This document shows positions 1 through 6,744 of a stretch of 18,360 nt of DNA, piece by piece. Location: assembly GCA_964437505.1 (NCBI GenBank), contig CAYTGU010000019.1, positions 1 through 18,360 of the forward strand, written 5' to 3'. The notes beneath the pieces are model-generated. The model ran no database searches. It saw nothing but the letters and a program-made list of their open reading frames with translations, and was not told the origin of the DNA. Both the position numbers and the translations under genes were made by a program. Origin of the DNA: JAHJDO01 sp964437505 (GTDB taxonomy: Bacteria > JAHJDO01). How positions within the stretch are numbered: position 1 is the stretch's first letter; each line of letters opens with the position of its first letter.

Positions 1-112
1 AGCCTGCATTGGCAAGGATTTCCGCAATACCGGGATGGTCAAACTGTATCCAAGTACCAAATGTTACCTTTCTTTCAAGCAATGCTTTGCGAACGTAATT
101 GTTAATACCCAT
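1..112 (-). CDS. HpcH/HpaI-type aldolase, 5' part only (runs off the window)
   Basis: Only the first 37 codons lie in the window; the gene continues past position 1. The peptide opens MGINNYVRKALLERK and continues with FGTWIQFDHPGIAEILANAG. This is the usual N-terminus of the HpcH/HpaI aldolase family: a short helix, a G-x-W strand, then 'ixEilanaGfD'. Known members are class II metal-dependent aldolases that cleave 2-keto-3-deoxy sugar acids or dihydroxyheptenedioate to pyruvate plus an aldehyde. The ATG at 110-112 is preceded by GGAGA (118-122), about six bases away. The gene follows an isomerase relic by about 20 bases and is the last gene seen in the long co-oriented run. An aldolase there fits pyruvate-yielding cleavage of a sugar acid. 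The family call rests on a short N-terminus; the substrate is unknown. Confidence 0.7.
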   Translation of the reverse strand, partial: MGINNYVRKALLERKVTFGTWIQFDHPGIAEILANAG

Positions 113-132
113 GTCTCTCTCCTATTCAGAAA

Positions 133-309
133 TTAAATTTTTTCCCATGCCCTTTGAAGCCTTTCAAAATTATCTTTTACGGTGTAATCAACAGTTTTGC
201 CGGGGAATGTGGTCATTTCCACTAGTAGACCCCCACGATTTTTCTTTTCAAGAAAACCACAGTCAAGTAGTGCGTGCAGGATTGTTTTTAATTCTTACAC
301 ATCAATTTC
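133..309 (-). pseudogene. Relic 1: degraded 3' end of a xylose-isomerase-like TIM-barrel gene
   Basis: Read on the minus strand, this stretch matches the last 58 residues of the intact isomerase at 4821-5729. My hand alignment gives about 41 of 58 identical residues. Shared segments include LLDCGFL, KKNRG, EMT-FPG, VDYTV and the terminal AW. The frame is broken: the proline codon after EIDV is replaced by TAA (295-297), and upstream of 309 the similarity is lost through at least one frameshift. The natural stop is TAA at 133-135. The metal-binding Glu of the LLxEMT strand is still encoded, but the rest of the barrel is gone. Synonymous sites differ from the intact copy, so this looks like an old paralogue rather than a recent duplication. 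It lies between the GNAT gene and the HpcH/HpaI aldolase. Confidence 0.85.
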
Positions 310-477
310 TCACCCGCATGAACGTAAAAATATTGGGCGTGATCCTCGTTCAGCATTATTCCGATTTCATTCGATTCGGAATTTTTTATTTCTTCTACAA
401 TTTTGCTACCTTTTTGACTTCAGTCTATTTACTTGTTAGTTTCACTATATGTCGGCTTGCCCTCATACACTTTCACA
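310..477 (-). other. Decayed coding-like sequence between the GNAT gene and relic 1
   Basis: These 168 bases hold no intact gene. On the minus strand, one frame starting just after the GNAT stop reads as credible protein: VKVYEGKPTYSETNK, then two stops, then KIVEEIKNSESNEIGIML and DHAQYFYVHAGE. It runs directly into relic 1 in a shifted frame. The composition suggests a former coding sequence. It may be a more eroded upstream part of the same isomerase paralogue, since G-x-x-L-x-x-x-H and GE-x-x spacings recall it, or a different small gene. The similarity is too weak to decide. The short plus-strand ORFs here look like noise. Confidence 0.4.
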
Positions 478-1017
478 TTACCAATCATTACCTTGTAAAT
501 TTATGGAACCTCTTGGAAATTCTTGCATTTTTAGAGGAAAAAACATCGCGATATTTTTCACCGGAAACGGAATATGTTTTCCGTTTTCATCAATTCTGAT
601 GATTTTTTTGTTGGACAAAAGCCTCCAGCCGTACCTTATATAAGCATTCTCCAGTTGAGGCACACAATAGAGCAGCCCTGCATCAAAATCCCGCTTTCCG
701 GCTTCTTTCATTGCCGCAAGCATGACTTTTTTGCAAAGCCCTTGTCCGCGGTATTCAGGAAGTACGGAGACATTTTGTATCCCAGCCACTCTAAGCAGGA
801 TTGATCCTGCTTTTATGGTTCGATCTACTATGCTGACATGAGCTACAATACTGTCGTTTTCATCTAAAATTACAGACCAGGCCGGAGTGGAACCATGCCA
901 TGCTCTACTTTTAGCAAAAAACTCCGCGTCATTCGAGAAACAGCGGCATAATATTTTTTTTATCTTCAAGTCAAGTCCCTGTGTAATTTCAGTTTCGTTT
1001 ATGATTTTTATTTTCAT
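478..1017 (-). CDS. GNAT-family N-acyltransferase (AAC(2')/NodA-like)
   Basis: This 179-residue protein has the GNAT fold signature. Residues 85-99 read VLPEYRGQGLCKKVM, which contains the Q/R-x-x-G-x-G acetyl-CoA pyrophosphate loop (motif A). Before it, TPAWSVILDENDSIVAHVS and LLRVAGIQNVSV match beta strands 2-4 as seen in aminoglycoside 2'-N-acetyltransferases and NodA-like proteins. The C-terminus, INLQGNDW, is a typical natural end for this subgroup, so the protein looks complete. Such enzymes transfer an acyl group from an acyl-CoA to an amine; the acceptor here is unknown. The ATG at 1015-1017 has GGTGGA just upstream and lies 12 bases after the amidohydrolase stop, so the two are probably co-transcribed. 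Its link to sugar metabolism is not evident; amino-sugar acylation is one possibility. Confidence 0.82.
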   Translation of the reverse strand: MKIKIINETEITQGLDLKIKKILCRCFSNDAEFFAKSRAWHGSTPAWSVILDENDSIVAHVSIVDRTIKAGSILLRVAGIQNVSVLPEYRGQGLCKKVMLAAMKEAGKRDFDAGLLYCVPQLENAYIRYGWRLLSNKKIIRIDENGKHIPFPVKNIAMFFPLKMQEFPRGSINLQGNDW

Positions 1018-1029
1018 TTTCCACCACGA

Positions 1030-1890
1030 TTAGTTGACACCGGCAATAGGGCATTTTCTGCTCAATGGCAAATTATTAACCCCCAAAAACCTTTTTACAT
1101 TGTCGGAAAAGTATTTTTCTATTTGTTTATTACTTAAACCTAATTTCTGGAGAATCTCATTATCTCTGGCAAGCCATTCTTTAGCCCATTTGGAATTATA
1201 TTCATCTGCGTATGAGTCTAACCCGAAAATTATGTTGTTTTCAATATCGTAGCCAGCCGTGTAAAGTTTTTTCAAGACTTCTTCACGGTATATGACAGGT
1301 GTCCCAGGAGTAGTATCGATGAACATTTCAAAAGATTTTCCAGAGTTTAACGCAAACGCATTCAGAAATTTTCCATAGAGAGCAATCAACTCGTCACACC
1401 ATGGCCAAGAAACATGTGCCAGCGCAAATCTCAACTCCGGCACTTCCAGTAGGCACTCAAACTCTAGCGGACGGTTATATTTTGATGAGACTTTGCCATT
1501 CCAGAGAATACCGGAGTGGAATAAAACAGGTTTTCCTTTATTCGCAATCAGCCTGAAAATTTTCATTGCTTTTTTATCTGATGGATAAAATCGGTCACAA
1601 ATGATTTTGAAACCGGCAATTCCTTTTTTGCATGCAGTTTCAATTTGTTCCGGGGCATCCACAGCCAACGGGTCTAACCAGAAAAAAGGATAGAAATCTT
1701 TCTCATCAACACACCATTTTAAAACATTATCCAAACGCTCCGCAGAAAGTCGTTTTCCTTGAGTTGTAAAAAATGTTTCAGGCGGTAGTGAAAATATTAT
1801 CGCCCCCTGACCATCGATATTCTGTAATTTCTTTCTAAAATTATTTTTTAGTATAGCATTAGTTCTTATGTGTACATGACAGTCAATCAT
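1030..1890 (-). CDS. Metal-dependent amidohydrolase-2 family TIM-barrel hydrolase
   Basis: This is a 286-residue member of the amidohydrolase superfamily (amidohydrolase_2 / COG2159-like). The N-terminal HxH metal motif is H5 and H7 in MIDCHVHIRTN. Further expected ligands are His125 in LFHSG, His159 in LAHVS and Asp225 in FGLDSYAD. Family members hydrolyse lactones of sugar acids or decarboxylate aromatic or keto acids; the substrate here is not deducible. I place the start at ATG 1888-1890 rather than the longer ATG at 1900-1902. The shorter form begins exactly at the HxH strand, has GGAGA (1896-1900) five bases upstream, and overlaps the stop of isomerase relic 2 as ATGA. In this setting a sugar-acid lactonase role is attractive but unproven. 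The GNAT gene follows 12 bases downstream. Confidence 0.85.
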   Translation of the reverse strand: MIDCHVHIRTNAILKNNFRKKLQNIDGQGAIIFSLPPETFFTTQGKRLSAERLDNVLKWCVDEKDFYPFFWLDPLAVDAPEQIETACKKGIAGFKIICDRFYPSDKKAMKIFRLIANKGKPVLFHSGILWNGKVSSKYNRPLEFECLLEVPELRFALAHVSWPWCDELIALYGKFLNAFALNSGKSFEMFIDTTPGTPVIYREEVLKKLYTAGYDIENNIIFGLDSYADEYNSKWAKEWLARDNEILQKLGLSNKQIEKYFSDNVKRFLGVNNLPLSRKCPIAGVN

Positions 1891-2011
1891 AATTTTCTCC
1901 ATGCTTTTTCGAGTTTTGCAAAACTATCGCTTACTGTCTCATCGACACTTTGTCCGGGGAACGGGGTCATTTCTATCAACAGGTTACTGCGGTTCTTGCC
2001 ATTTTATTCAT
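1887..2011 (-). pseudogene. Relic 2: internally deleted xylose-isomerase-like gene, only the 3' end left
   Basis: Positions 1887-2000 encode, in one open frame, a 37-residue tail that matches the end of the intact isomerase. About 26 of 37 residues agree by hand alignment, with LLIEMTPFPGQSVD and AWRKL-stop as landmarks. Immediately upstream is an AAGGA (2022-2026) and an ATG (2009-2011) that opens MNK and then runs out of frame to a stop after 11 codons. The simplest reading is one internal deletion that joined the original start to the last part of the gene. The relic stop TGA (1887-1889) overlaps the amidohydrolase ATG as ATGA, so the old translational coupling survives. It sits 20 bases after the acetoacetate-decarboxylase-like gene. 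That the upstream ATG belonged to this gene is inference. Confidence 0.8.
1896..1900 (-). promoter_or_regulatory. Ribosome binding site that decides the amidohydrolase start
   Basis: GGAGA on the minus strand lies five bases before ATG 1888-1890. It is embedded in the final Trp-Arg codons of isomerase relic 2. The alternative ATG at 1900-1902 would overlap this site and has no site of its own. Confidence 0.65.
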
Positions 2012-2030
2012 TTTAAAATGTTCCTTATAG

Positions 2031-2867
2031 TTATCGAAGTATTCTTTGGTCATAGAGATCTTTTCCGCCTATGGTTTGGATTGCAGTAGCACTGCGTATT
2101 TCTTTGACTTCTAAATCCGCAAGACCATTGACGACATGACATTGTGTAGGTAAATCTTCCCATTCTGAATGGTGAAATTTAACCGTTCCACTTCCAACCC
2201 ATTTTTTCTCAACTATTTTATTTGGCCATGCAGCCGGAGTCATTACTGGATAGGCAACATCATCTTCGCCCCATGCTTCAGTCTTAGGAATGTATTTATA
2301 ATGGAAAGTACCATCACTGACTGGAGCAGTTTTAGGTGCCCTGAGCTCTTCATCAGAAAGTTGAACCATATCATTGAGTTTTAGGTCAAAAAATCTATAC
2401 CCTTTCCAACTTGCAGTACAATGAATTGTGCCGTTACATATTCTGGGTTCAGGAAGTTCACAATAGATTTTAGCATATCCTAACTCTTCGCGCCCTGTGA
2501 AAATCGGATCGGCAAGGTTTTCCCATAAAACCAATAATAAATCCCCAGTTAGATGATCTTCTTTACCATCAAATCTTGCAGGAAAACTTACGCCAAGTAG
2601 ATTGTAGCCATAACCAGCTAACCATTCTACTTCTTTCAAGTACATTGCGTTGACTGTAACGACAGGTTCGCTAAGGGGTTCAAAACCCGGAGGGCATAAA
2701 GCTTCAAGTTGTTCTTTGTTCGTCAGATAGCTAACGATAAATTCTCTACCCTTAGGGTCGTTTTTTACATCATAACGTTTACTGTTTAGTCCTTGCCGAG
2801 GCCCCAGAGCAGGACCAAAATGAGTTGGCATACGATAAATTTTACCTGGGATAAATTGATAAGACAT
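2031..2867 (-). CDS. Acetoacetate decarboxylase (ADC)-family enzyme
   Basis: This 278-residue protein carries the ADC fold signature. TGREELGYAK (ending at residue 133) corresponds to the GREL-x-x-YPK block of Clostridium acetobutylicum acetoacetate decarboxylase, placing Lys133 at the Schiff-base lysine. Upstream, residues 48-72 (LTNKEQLEALCPPGFEPL and following) match the family's 'lxallPegfel' strand. It is somewhat longer than the roughly 244-residue classical enzyme. Known family members decarboxylate acetoacetate or use the same lysine for aldolase/dehydratase chemistry on pyruvate adducts. In a sugar-acid cluster, decarboxylation of a 3-oxo acid or an aldol-dehydration is more likely than acetone formation; that is inference. 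The start is supported by AGGAGG (2875-2880) seven bases upstream. It lies 19 bases after the hydroxypyruvate-isomerase-like gene. Confidence 0.82.
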   Translation of the reverse strand: MSYQFIPGKIYRMPTHFGPALGPRQGLNSKRYDVKNDPKGREFIVSYLTNKEQLEALCPPGFEPLSEPVVTVNAMYLKEVEWLAGYGYNLLGVSFPARFDGKEDHLTGDLLLVLWENLADPIFTGREELGYAKIYCELPEPRICNGTIHCTASWKGYRFFDLKLNDMVQLSDEELRAPKTAPVSDGTFHYKYIPKTEAWGEDDVAYPVMTPAAWPNKIVEKKWVGSGTVKFHHSEWEDLPTQCHVVNGLADLEVKEIRSATAIQTIGGKDLYDQRILR

Positions 2868-2886
2868 AAATAAGCCTCCTTTTGTT

Positions 2887-3675
2887 TTATTTAATTTGAT
2901 TTCGCAACCATGCGAATGACTCTAATGAATTAGTCCGGGGAATATATTCCAAGCCGATAAATCCATTATAATTTAATTCAACAAGTTTTGTGAAAATATT
3001 TTTATAATTAATCTCACCAGTACCCGGTTCATGGCGTTCTGGAGCATCAGCAATTTGTATATGACCGATTTGAGAAAAATTATTTCTTATAGTATTAAGT
3101 AGATTACCTTCGTTGAGTTGCGCGTGAAAAAGATCATATTGCAGCTTCAAGGATGGATGATTCAATGTTTCAATAATTTGCATCGCGGTTTTTGTGTTTT
3201 GTAACATACATTCTGGCGCAACCGCTTTACTTAGCGGTTCAAGCAGAAGAGTTACTCCCGCCTGTTCCGCTAAAGGCAGTGTCCATTGCAAGTTTTCAAG
3301 CGCACAATCCATTTGCGTTTCAGCTGAAAATTGAGAATTTTTATTTCCGAAAAGAACATTCAGTCTTTTGCAATTCAAACGTTCAAGCGCACTCAAAGCA
3401 AGTTCAAAACTACTGTGAAAATATTCTTTTCTATGTGGAAGACATAGGGTTCCGAATTCTCCTGCTTGTATATCACCAGGAGGAACATCGAAAAGAACAA
3501 TATTCAGTCCAGAATCTGTAATTCTTGAGTAAATATCATCTATTCCTTCTTTGTACGGAAATAGAAATTCGACATCTTTAAAGCCAGCCTTGGCCGCATA
3601 TTCAAAGCGTTCAAGAAAGGGAACTTCTTGAAATAGTATTGTCAAGTTTACACAAAATTTTAGTTTACTAAACAT
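2887..3675 (-). CDS. Hydroxypyruvate isomerase / 2-oxo-tetronate isomerase-like TIM barrel
   Basis: This 262-residue protein closely resembles Hyi/OtnI proteins along its whole length. The N-terminus FCVNLTILFQEVPFLERF parallels 'fsANLsmLFgeydFLaRF'. Then come GDIQAGEFG, LNVLFGN, LLLEPLSK, LQYDLFHAQ, GHIQIAD, EPGTGEINY and GLEYIP. The two metal-coordinating glutamates of the family fall at E146 (LLEPL) and E243 (GLEYI), with D181 and H184 in QYDLFH between them. Hyi interconverts hydroxypyruvate and tartronate semialdehyde; OtnI isomerises 2-oxo-tetronates. Which applies here is not decided. The ATG lies 12 bases after the transaldolase-like stop, and no good Shine-Dalgarno site precedes it, so translation may depend on reinitiation. 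Confidence 0.86.
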   Translation of the reverse strand: MFSKLKFCVNLTILFQEVPFLERFEYAAKAGFKDVEFLFPYKEGIDDIYSRITDSGLNIVLFDVPPGDIQAGEFGTLCLPHRKEYFHSSFELALSALERLNCKRLNVLFGNKNSQFSAETQMDCALENLQWTLPLAEQAGVTLLLEPLSKAVAPECMLQNTKTAMQIIETLNHPSLKLQYDLFHAQLNEGNLLNTIRNNFSQIGHIQIADAPERHEPGTGEINYKNIFTKLVELNYNGFIGLEYIPRTNSLESFAWLRNQIK

Positions 3676-3687
3676 TATGAATCATTA

Positions 3688-4737
3688 CTACAAGGCATAA
3701 AGATGTTTACGTTTGGCTATTGCGGCAAGAAGCGTGTACCAGCCATTCAAAAAACTGTTTCTGAAAAGTTGAACAGGTCCATACTGCGCAAATTCATCCA
3801 CATTCAAGCCATCTTCTTCGTATGCCTTTTTAAAGTCTGGAAGCTTGGTTAGTAATTCTTCTACTACTTCTGCCGGAGCTTCAATACCAATCTTTGATTC
3901 TACCGGCATATCTTCTTCAATAAGTTCTGCTGCCGTACTCCAATTAATGGTAATATGAGCATTTCCGCCAACAACTCCAGTAAAATGTTTAAGTTCACGT
4001 GCACCACCGCCAAGCATGATTGCTTTATAACCGCGTTCTTTCATTATACGATATTGCTTACGCGCAACTATGCAGCCTGCCTGCCCAAGAATTTCCGGAG
4101 AAATCTCGATTCCTTCCCGGTCAACCGTTTTCTTTAAATATTCATCAAAAATTCCAGTAATATGAGTTAAATAAAATGGTGGATGATTACCGGTTCTTTT
4201 CACAGCAGTTTTGTGAATTTCACACATATGTATTGCTTGTGAAATAGAAAAGACTTCAGTTGCACAAATTGGAATATTCTTTTCTACGCATAGTCCTAAA
4301 GCTTTCAAGCTGCCTGGAATAACTGGGATTTTAGCCATACAGTTTTTTCCCAGTTTTTCGCGATTCCTCAAAACGCTTTTAATAGTTGCATCACCATTAT
4401 CATCATCACGGGGATCATCTTGAATAGTTACAAATCCCATTTCCCCTCCACTTTCTTTGTAGAGCGGCATAAACATATCAATAACTCTTGCAACAATACG
4501 CTGATATACAATAGGCGCAGCTTTTTCGCAATCATTTTCTTCCAAAATAACTTCGTCAATCACCTTATTAATGTACTCAGGCTCATTCTGCAAAAGCTTG
4601 GAAGCATAAGCAGGATTACTTGTACAATTTACCGCACCGATTCCCAACGCCTTTTGCACTTCTTCTTTATTTGGATTATTAATCCATAAGCGGGTTTCGG
4701 TTTGTTCGTTGATTCGTTGAAAATAATTTTTTGACAT
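3688..4737 (-). CDS. Transaldolase-family protein (divergent, 349 aa)
   Basis: Transaldolase-type TIM barrel. An early strand ends in AVNCTSNPAYASKLL, the equivalent of 'GvTtNPsi'. The Schiff-base lysine strand NCMAKIPVIPGSLKAL puts Lys136 at the catalytic position, and ICATEVFSISQAIHMC matches 'vnaTlvfS.nQA'. These enzymes transfer a dihydroxyacetone unit, or act as simple aldolases, between sugar phosphates. At 349 residues it is longer than TalB (about 317) and far longer than the fructose-6-phosphate aldolase type (about 220), so substrate prediction is unsafe. AAGGAGG (4743-4749) supports the start. It sits between the xylose-isomerase-like gene (83-base gap) and the Hyi-like gene (12-base gap). 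The gap shows no convincing promoter. Confidence 0.82.
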   Translation of the reverse strand: MSKNYFQRINEQTETRLWINNPNKEEVQKALGIGAVNCTSNPAYASKLLQNEPEYINKVIDEVILEENDCEKAAPIVYQRIVARVIDMFMPLYKESGGEMGFVTIQDDPRDDDNGDATIKSVLRNREKLGKNCMAKIPVIPGSLKALGLCVEKNIPICATEVFSISQAIHMCEIHKTAVKRTGNHPPFYLTHITGIFDEYLKKTVDREGIEISPEILGQAGCIVARKQYRIMKERGYKAIMLGGGARELKHFTGVVGGNAHITINWSTAAELIEEDMPVESKIGIEAPAEVVEELLTKLPDFKKAYEEDGLNVDEFAQYGPVQLFRNSFLNGWYTLLAAIAKRKHLYAL

Positions 4738-4820
4738 ATCAACCTCCTTAAATATTTGTTTTATTAGTTTAAGTATTTTGCATTGTTTTGCAGATACTGT
4801 TATTAATTTTTATATCTAAA

Positions 4821-5729
4821 TTATAGTTGGCTCCATGCCTGCTCCAAACGAGAAAAATTATCACTAACGGTATAGTCAACACTTTCCCCGGGGAATGGAG
4901 TCATTTCCATCAACAAGTCGCCGCGGTTTTTCTTGCCAAGAAAACCGCAGTCAAGCAGGGAGCGCAAAATTATTTTTAATTCCGGTACATCAATTTCGCC
5001 GCCTTCAAAACCAATTGGAGGATGGGTATCACCCCAGCGTGGATTGTTTTTGTTCTTCAACACACAGTTGCCCAAGTGGATACGTTTGAGATATGGCGCG
5101 GTACGTTCGATCGCCGAGGTGAAGTCCTCGCGCATCAGCGGTAGATGCGCCATGTCAAGTTCAAAACCAAAGTTATCATGTTTTGCGATAATCCGTTTCG
5201 CCAGTTTGACACAATCGTTAATCGGGCCATATAAGAATTTTTTATCAATATCCATATCAAAAGGCTCAAGTAATGCCATAATATTGTATTTTTTTAGTTT
5301 AGAGCAAAGTTCGTCACAAAAGCAATCGAACGCCGAAAAATCTTCCGGCTCGGCATCGTAAAACGATGGAGTGCCTGAGGCAAAAATAAAATCTTCTGCT
5401 CCGACTGCCGCAGCTTGAGAAATCATATCATCTAATATCATCCATGCTTGAGCATGATTTGCCGGATTCTTTGCCGCTAGCGGCAAACTTCGCAATGGAT
5501 AAAAATGAATCGCGAAACAGATGGTTTTACCACATTCGCGGATTGCCGGAATCAACCGTTGACGATACTCTTCTCCATAAGGCAGACAACAGTCTAAAGT
5601 TTCTATATCTGTCCGTCTTATAAATTTCAGCAAGGTTTCAACATGTTCCGCCGGATCATCGCCGCAGTTTGGGTATAGTAAATGGTGAACCAGGCCAAGT
5701 TTCGCATATTCTCTTATATCGCCATTCAT
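4821..5729 (-). CDS. Xylose-isomerase-like TIM-barrel sugar (phosphate) isomerase/epimerase
   Basis: Intact 302-residue AP_endonuc_2 / xylose-isomerase-like barrel. The expected metal-site residues appear in order: E155 in LLEPFD, D192 and H195 in ELDMAH, H218 in RIHLGN and E275 in LLMEMTPF. The segment NPRWGDTHPPIGFEGGEID (229-247) is a recognisable substrate-loop feature. Family members isomerise, epimerise or decarboxylate sugars and sugar acids; the exact reaction cannot be assigned. Its ATG overlaps the stop of the D-lyxose-isomerase-type gene as ATGA, so the two are translationally coupled and probably act on the same sugar. Two degraded paralogues of its C-terminus occur at 133-309 and 1887-2011. 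No signal peptide is seen, so it is cytoplasmic. Confidence 0.86.
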   Translation of the reverse strand: MNGDIREYAKLGLVHHLLYPNCGDDPAEHVETLLKFIRRTDIETLDCCLPYGEEYRQRLIPAIRECGKTICFAIHFYPLRSLPLAAKNPANHAQAWMILDDMISQAAAVGAEDFIFASGTPSFYDAEPEDFSAFDCFCDELCSKLKKYNIMALLEPFDMDIDKKFLYGPINDCVKLAKRIIAKHDNFGFELDMAHLPLMREDFTSAIERTAPYLKRIHLGNCVLKNKNNPRWGDTHPPIGFEGGEIDVPELKIILRSLLDCGFLGKKNRGDLLMEMTPFPGESVDYTVSDNFSRLEQAWSQL

Positions 5730-6430
5730 AGCATTGCCTCAGGATATTCATTACAAAGATAATATTTCCGGGGCTCATCTTCCTCAATAGTAGGGAATCT
5801 TTCCACTGGGTCAAGGAAGCAGTTGTCATTCCAGTCATCACAGACACTGCTAACCTCACCGCTGACGGTATATTGTACGCCATTTATCTCAATACCAGTT
5901 CCTTCTTCTCCACAAAAACTGTGGATTATGTATGGACGTAAGCAAATACTTTGACCGGGTTCCAGCCGGACTACGGCGCCGGGCTTTAATTCAACAGTTT
6001 GACCGTCAATTTGAATAGTAAACGTTTCGTCAGAGCATTTTCCGTCCGGAGTCGCTTTATAGACGGTAATCAGGACGTTGCCACCAGCGCGGTTGATAAT
6101 ATCTTCCATTTTACTGCGATGAAAGTGCAAGGGGGCATGTTGACGAGGCGGATCAAGGATAAATTTTTCCGAATATACCTTGCTGTGATTACCATCCTGT
6201 TTGTATGCGTTGCGTAGTGTAAAAAGCGTCCGACCAATCAACTCAAAATTCCCCTGACCAAAATCAGTAACATCCCAGCCAAGACCAGCTTTACGGATTT
6301 CATCAACTTCCTTACCCTTTTTATCCCAGTCATTAACTGTCCAGAAAGCGAACGGCGGTAAATTAAGACCAAAATGTTTAAATACATTTATAGCAGTTTC
6401 AATAGAACTGTTTATTTGGCTTCTTTTCAT
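5726..6430 (-). CDS. D-lyxose ketol-isomerase-type cupin
   Basis: This 234-residue protein opens MKRSQINSSIETAINVFKHF followed by LPPFAFW, the typical start of bacterial D-lyxose isomerases. The cupin metal site is visible as H102 and H104 in PLHFHRSKME, E109, and H170 in YIIHSF. A basic, well-conserved stretch, PPRQHAPLHFH, precedes it. Members interconvert aldoses and ketoses such as D-lyxose/D-xylulose and D-mannose/D-fructose, with manganese. The start lacks a clear Shine-Dalgarno sequence and comes 24 bases after the stop of the truncated M55 gene. The last four bases overlap the next isomerase gene. Two sugar isomerases from different folds coupled in this way suggest two consecutive isomerisation or epimerisation steps. 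Confidence 0.88.
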   Translation of the reverse strand: MKRSQINSSIETAINVFKHFGLNLPPFAFWTVNDWDKKGKEVDEIRKAGLGWDVTDFGQGNFELIGRTLFTLRNAYKQDGNHSKVYSEKFILDPPRQHAPLHFHRSKMEDIINRAGGNVLITVYKATPDGKCSDETFTIQIDGQTVELKPGAVVRLEPGQSICLRPYIIHSFCGEEGTGIEINGVQYTVSGEVSSVCDDWNDNCFLDPVERFPTIEEDEPRKYYLCNEYPEAML

Positions 6431-6454
6431 TTTATGTCATCTTTTTTAAATTCT

Positions 6455-6706
6455 TTATAGCATAACTCCGCTGTCTTTTAAAGTCTTTTGAAGCAAGTCT
6501 ATATCAATGTTCCGTCCATAATAATGTTCATCATAAACCCAAATCTCATCAGCTCCGCCTTGATTTAAGCCATCAATCAACGCCAGCAGATCTGACATAA
6601 ACATTCTCTTACCAAACTCAAATTCCGGTTTCCCGGGTTCCGCCTGTTCATAACTAACAACTCCACTTACACCCTCAATGTCACAACAAATCATGTATTT
6701 TTTCAT
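6455..6706 (-). pseudogene. Truncated M55 (DppA-like) D-aminopeptidase, N-terminal third only
   Basis: The 83 encoded residues start with the M55 signature. KKYMICCDIEGVSGVVSYEQ contains the D-x-E-G-x-x-G metal strand; FGKRMFMSDLLALIDG and EIWVYDEHYYGRNIDID follow. M55 peptidases such as DppA are about 270 residues with further metal ligands in the C-terminal part. Here translation ends at GVML, where the family normally continues with the 'GkPPy' loop, and the next gene starts 24 bases later. There is no room for the missing two thirds, so a 3' deletion is likely. The reading frame and its ribosome binding site (GGGGG close to ATG 6704-6706) are intact, so a short peptide could still be made. 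Catalytic activity is improbable. Confidence 0.75.
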
Positions 6707-6744
6707 TTTCCCCCTTTCCTCATCAGCATATCTGCTAGTGCGAT

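Noticed and set aside
99..599. 166-codon plus-strand ORF at the window start
   Set aside because: It lies opposite the isomerase relic and the GNAT gene, has low-complexity Phe/Leu-rich composition, and no ribosome site; the minus-strand readings explain the sequence.
3192..3521. 109-codon plus-strand ORF
   Set aside because: It is antisense to the Hyi-like gene, without a start site or family-like motifs.
4933..5361. 142-codon plus-strand ORF
   Set aside because: It is fully antisense to the well-supported xylose-isomerase-like gene and has Ser/Lys-rich shadow composition.
5656..5883. 75-codon minus-strand ORF across the isomerase overlap
   Set aside because: It is an alternate frame of the two coupled isomerase genes, both of which have full family motifs.
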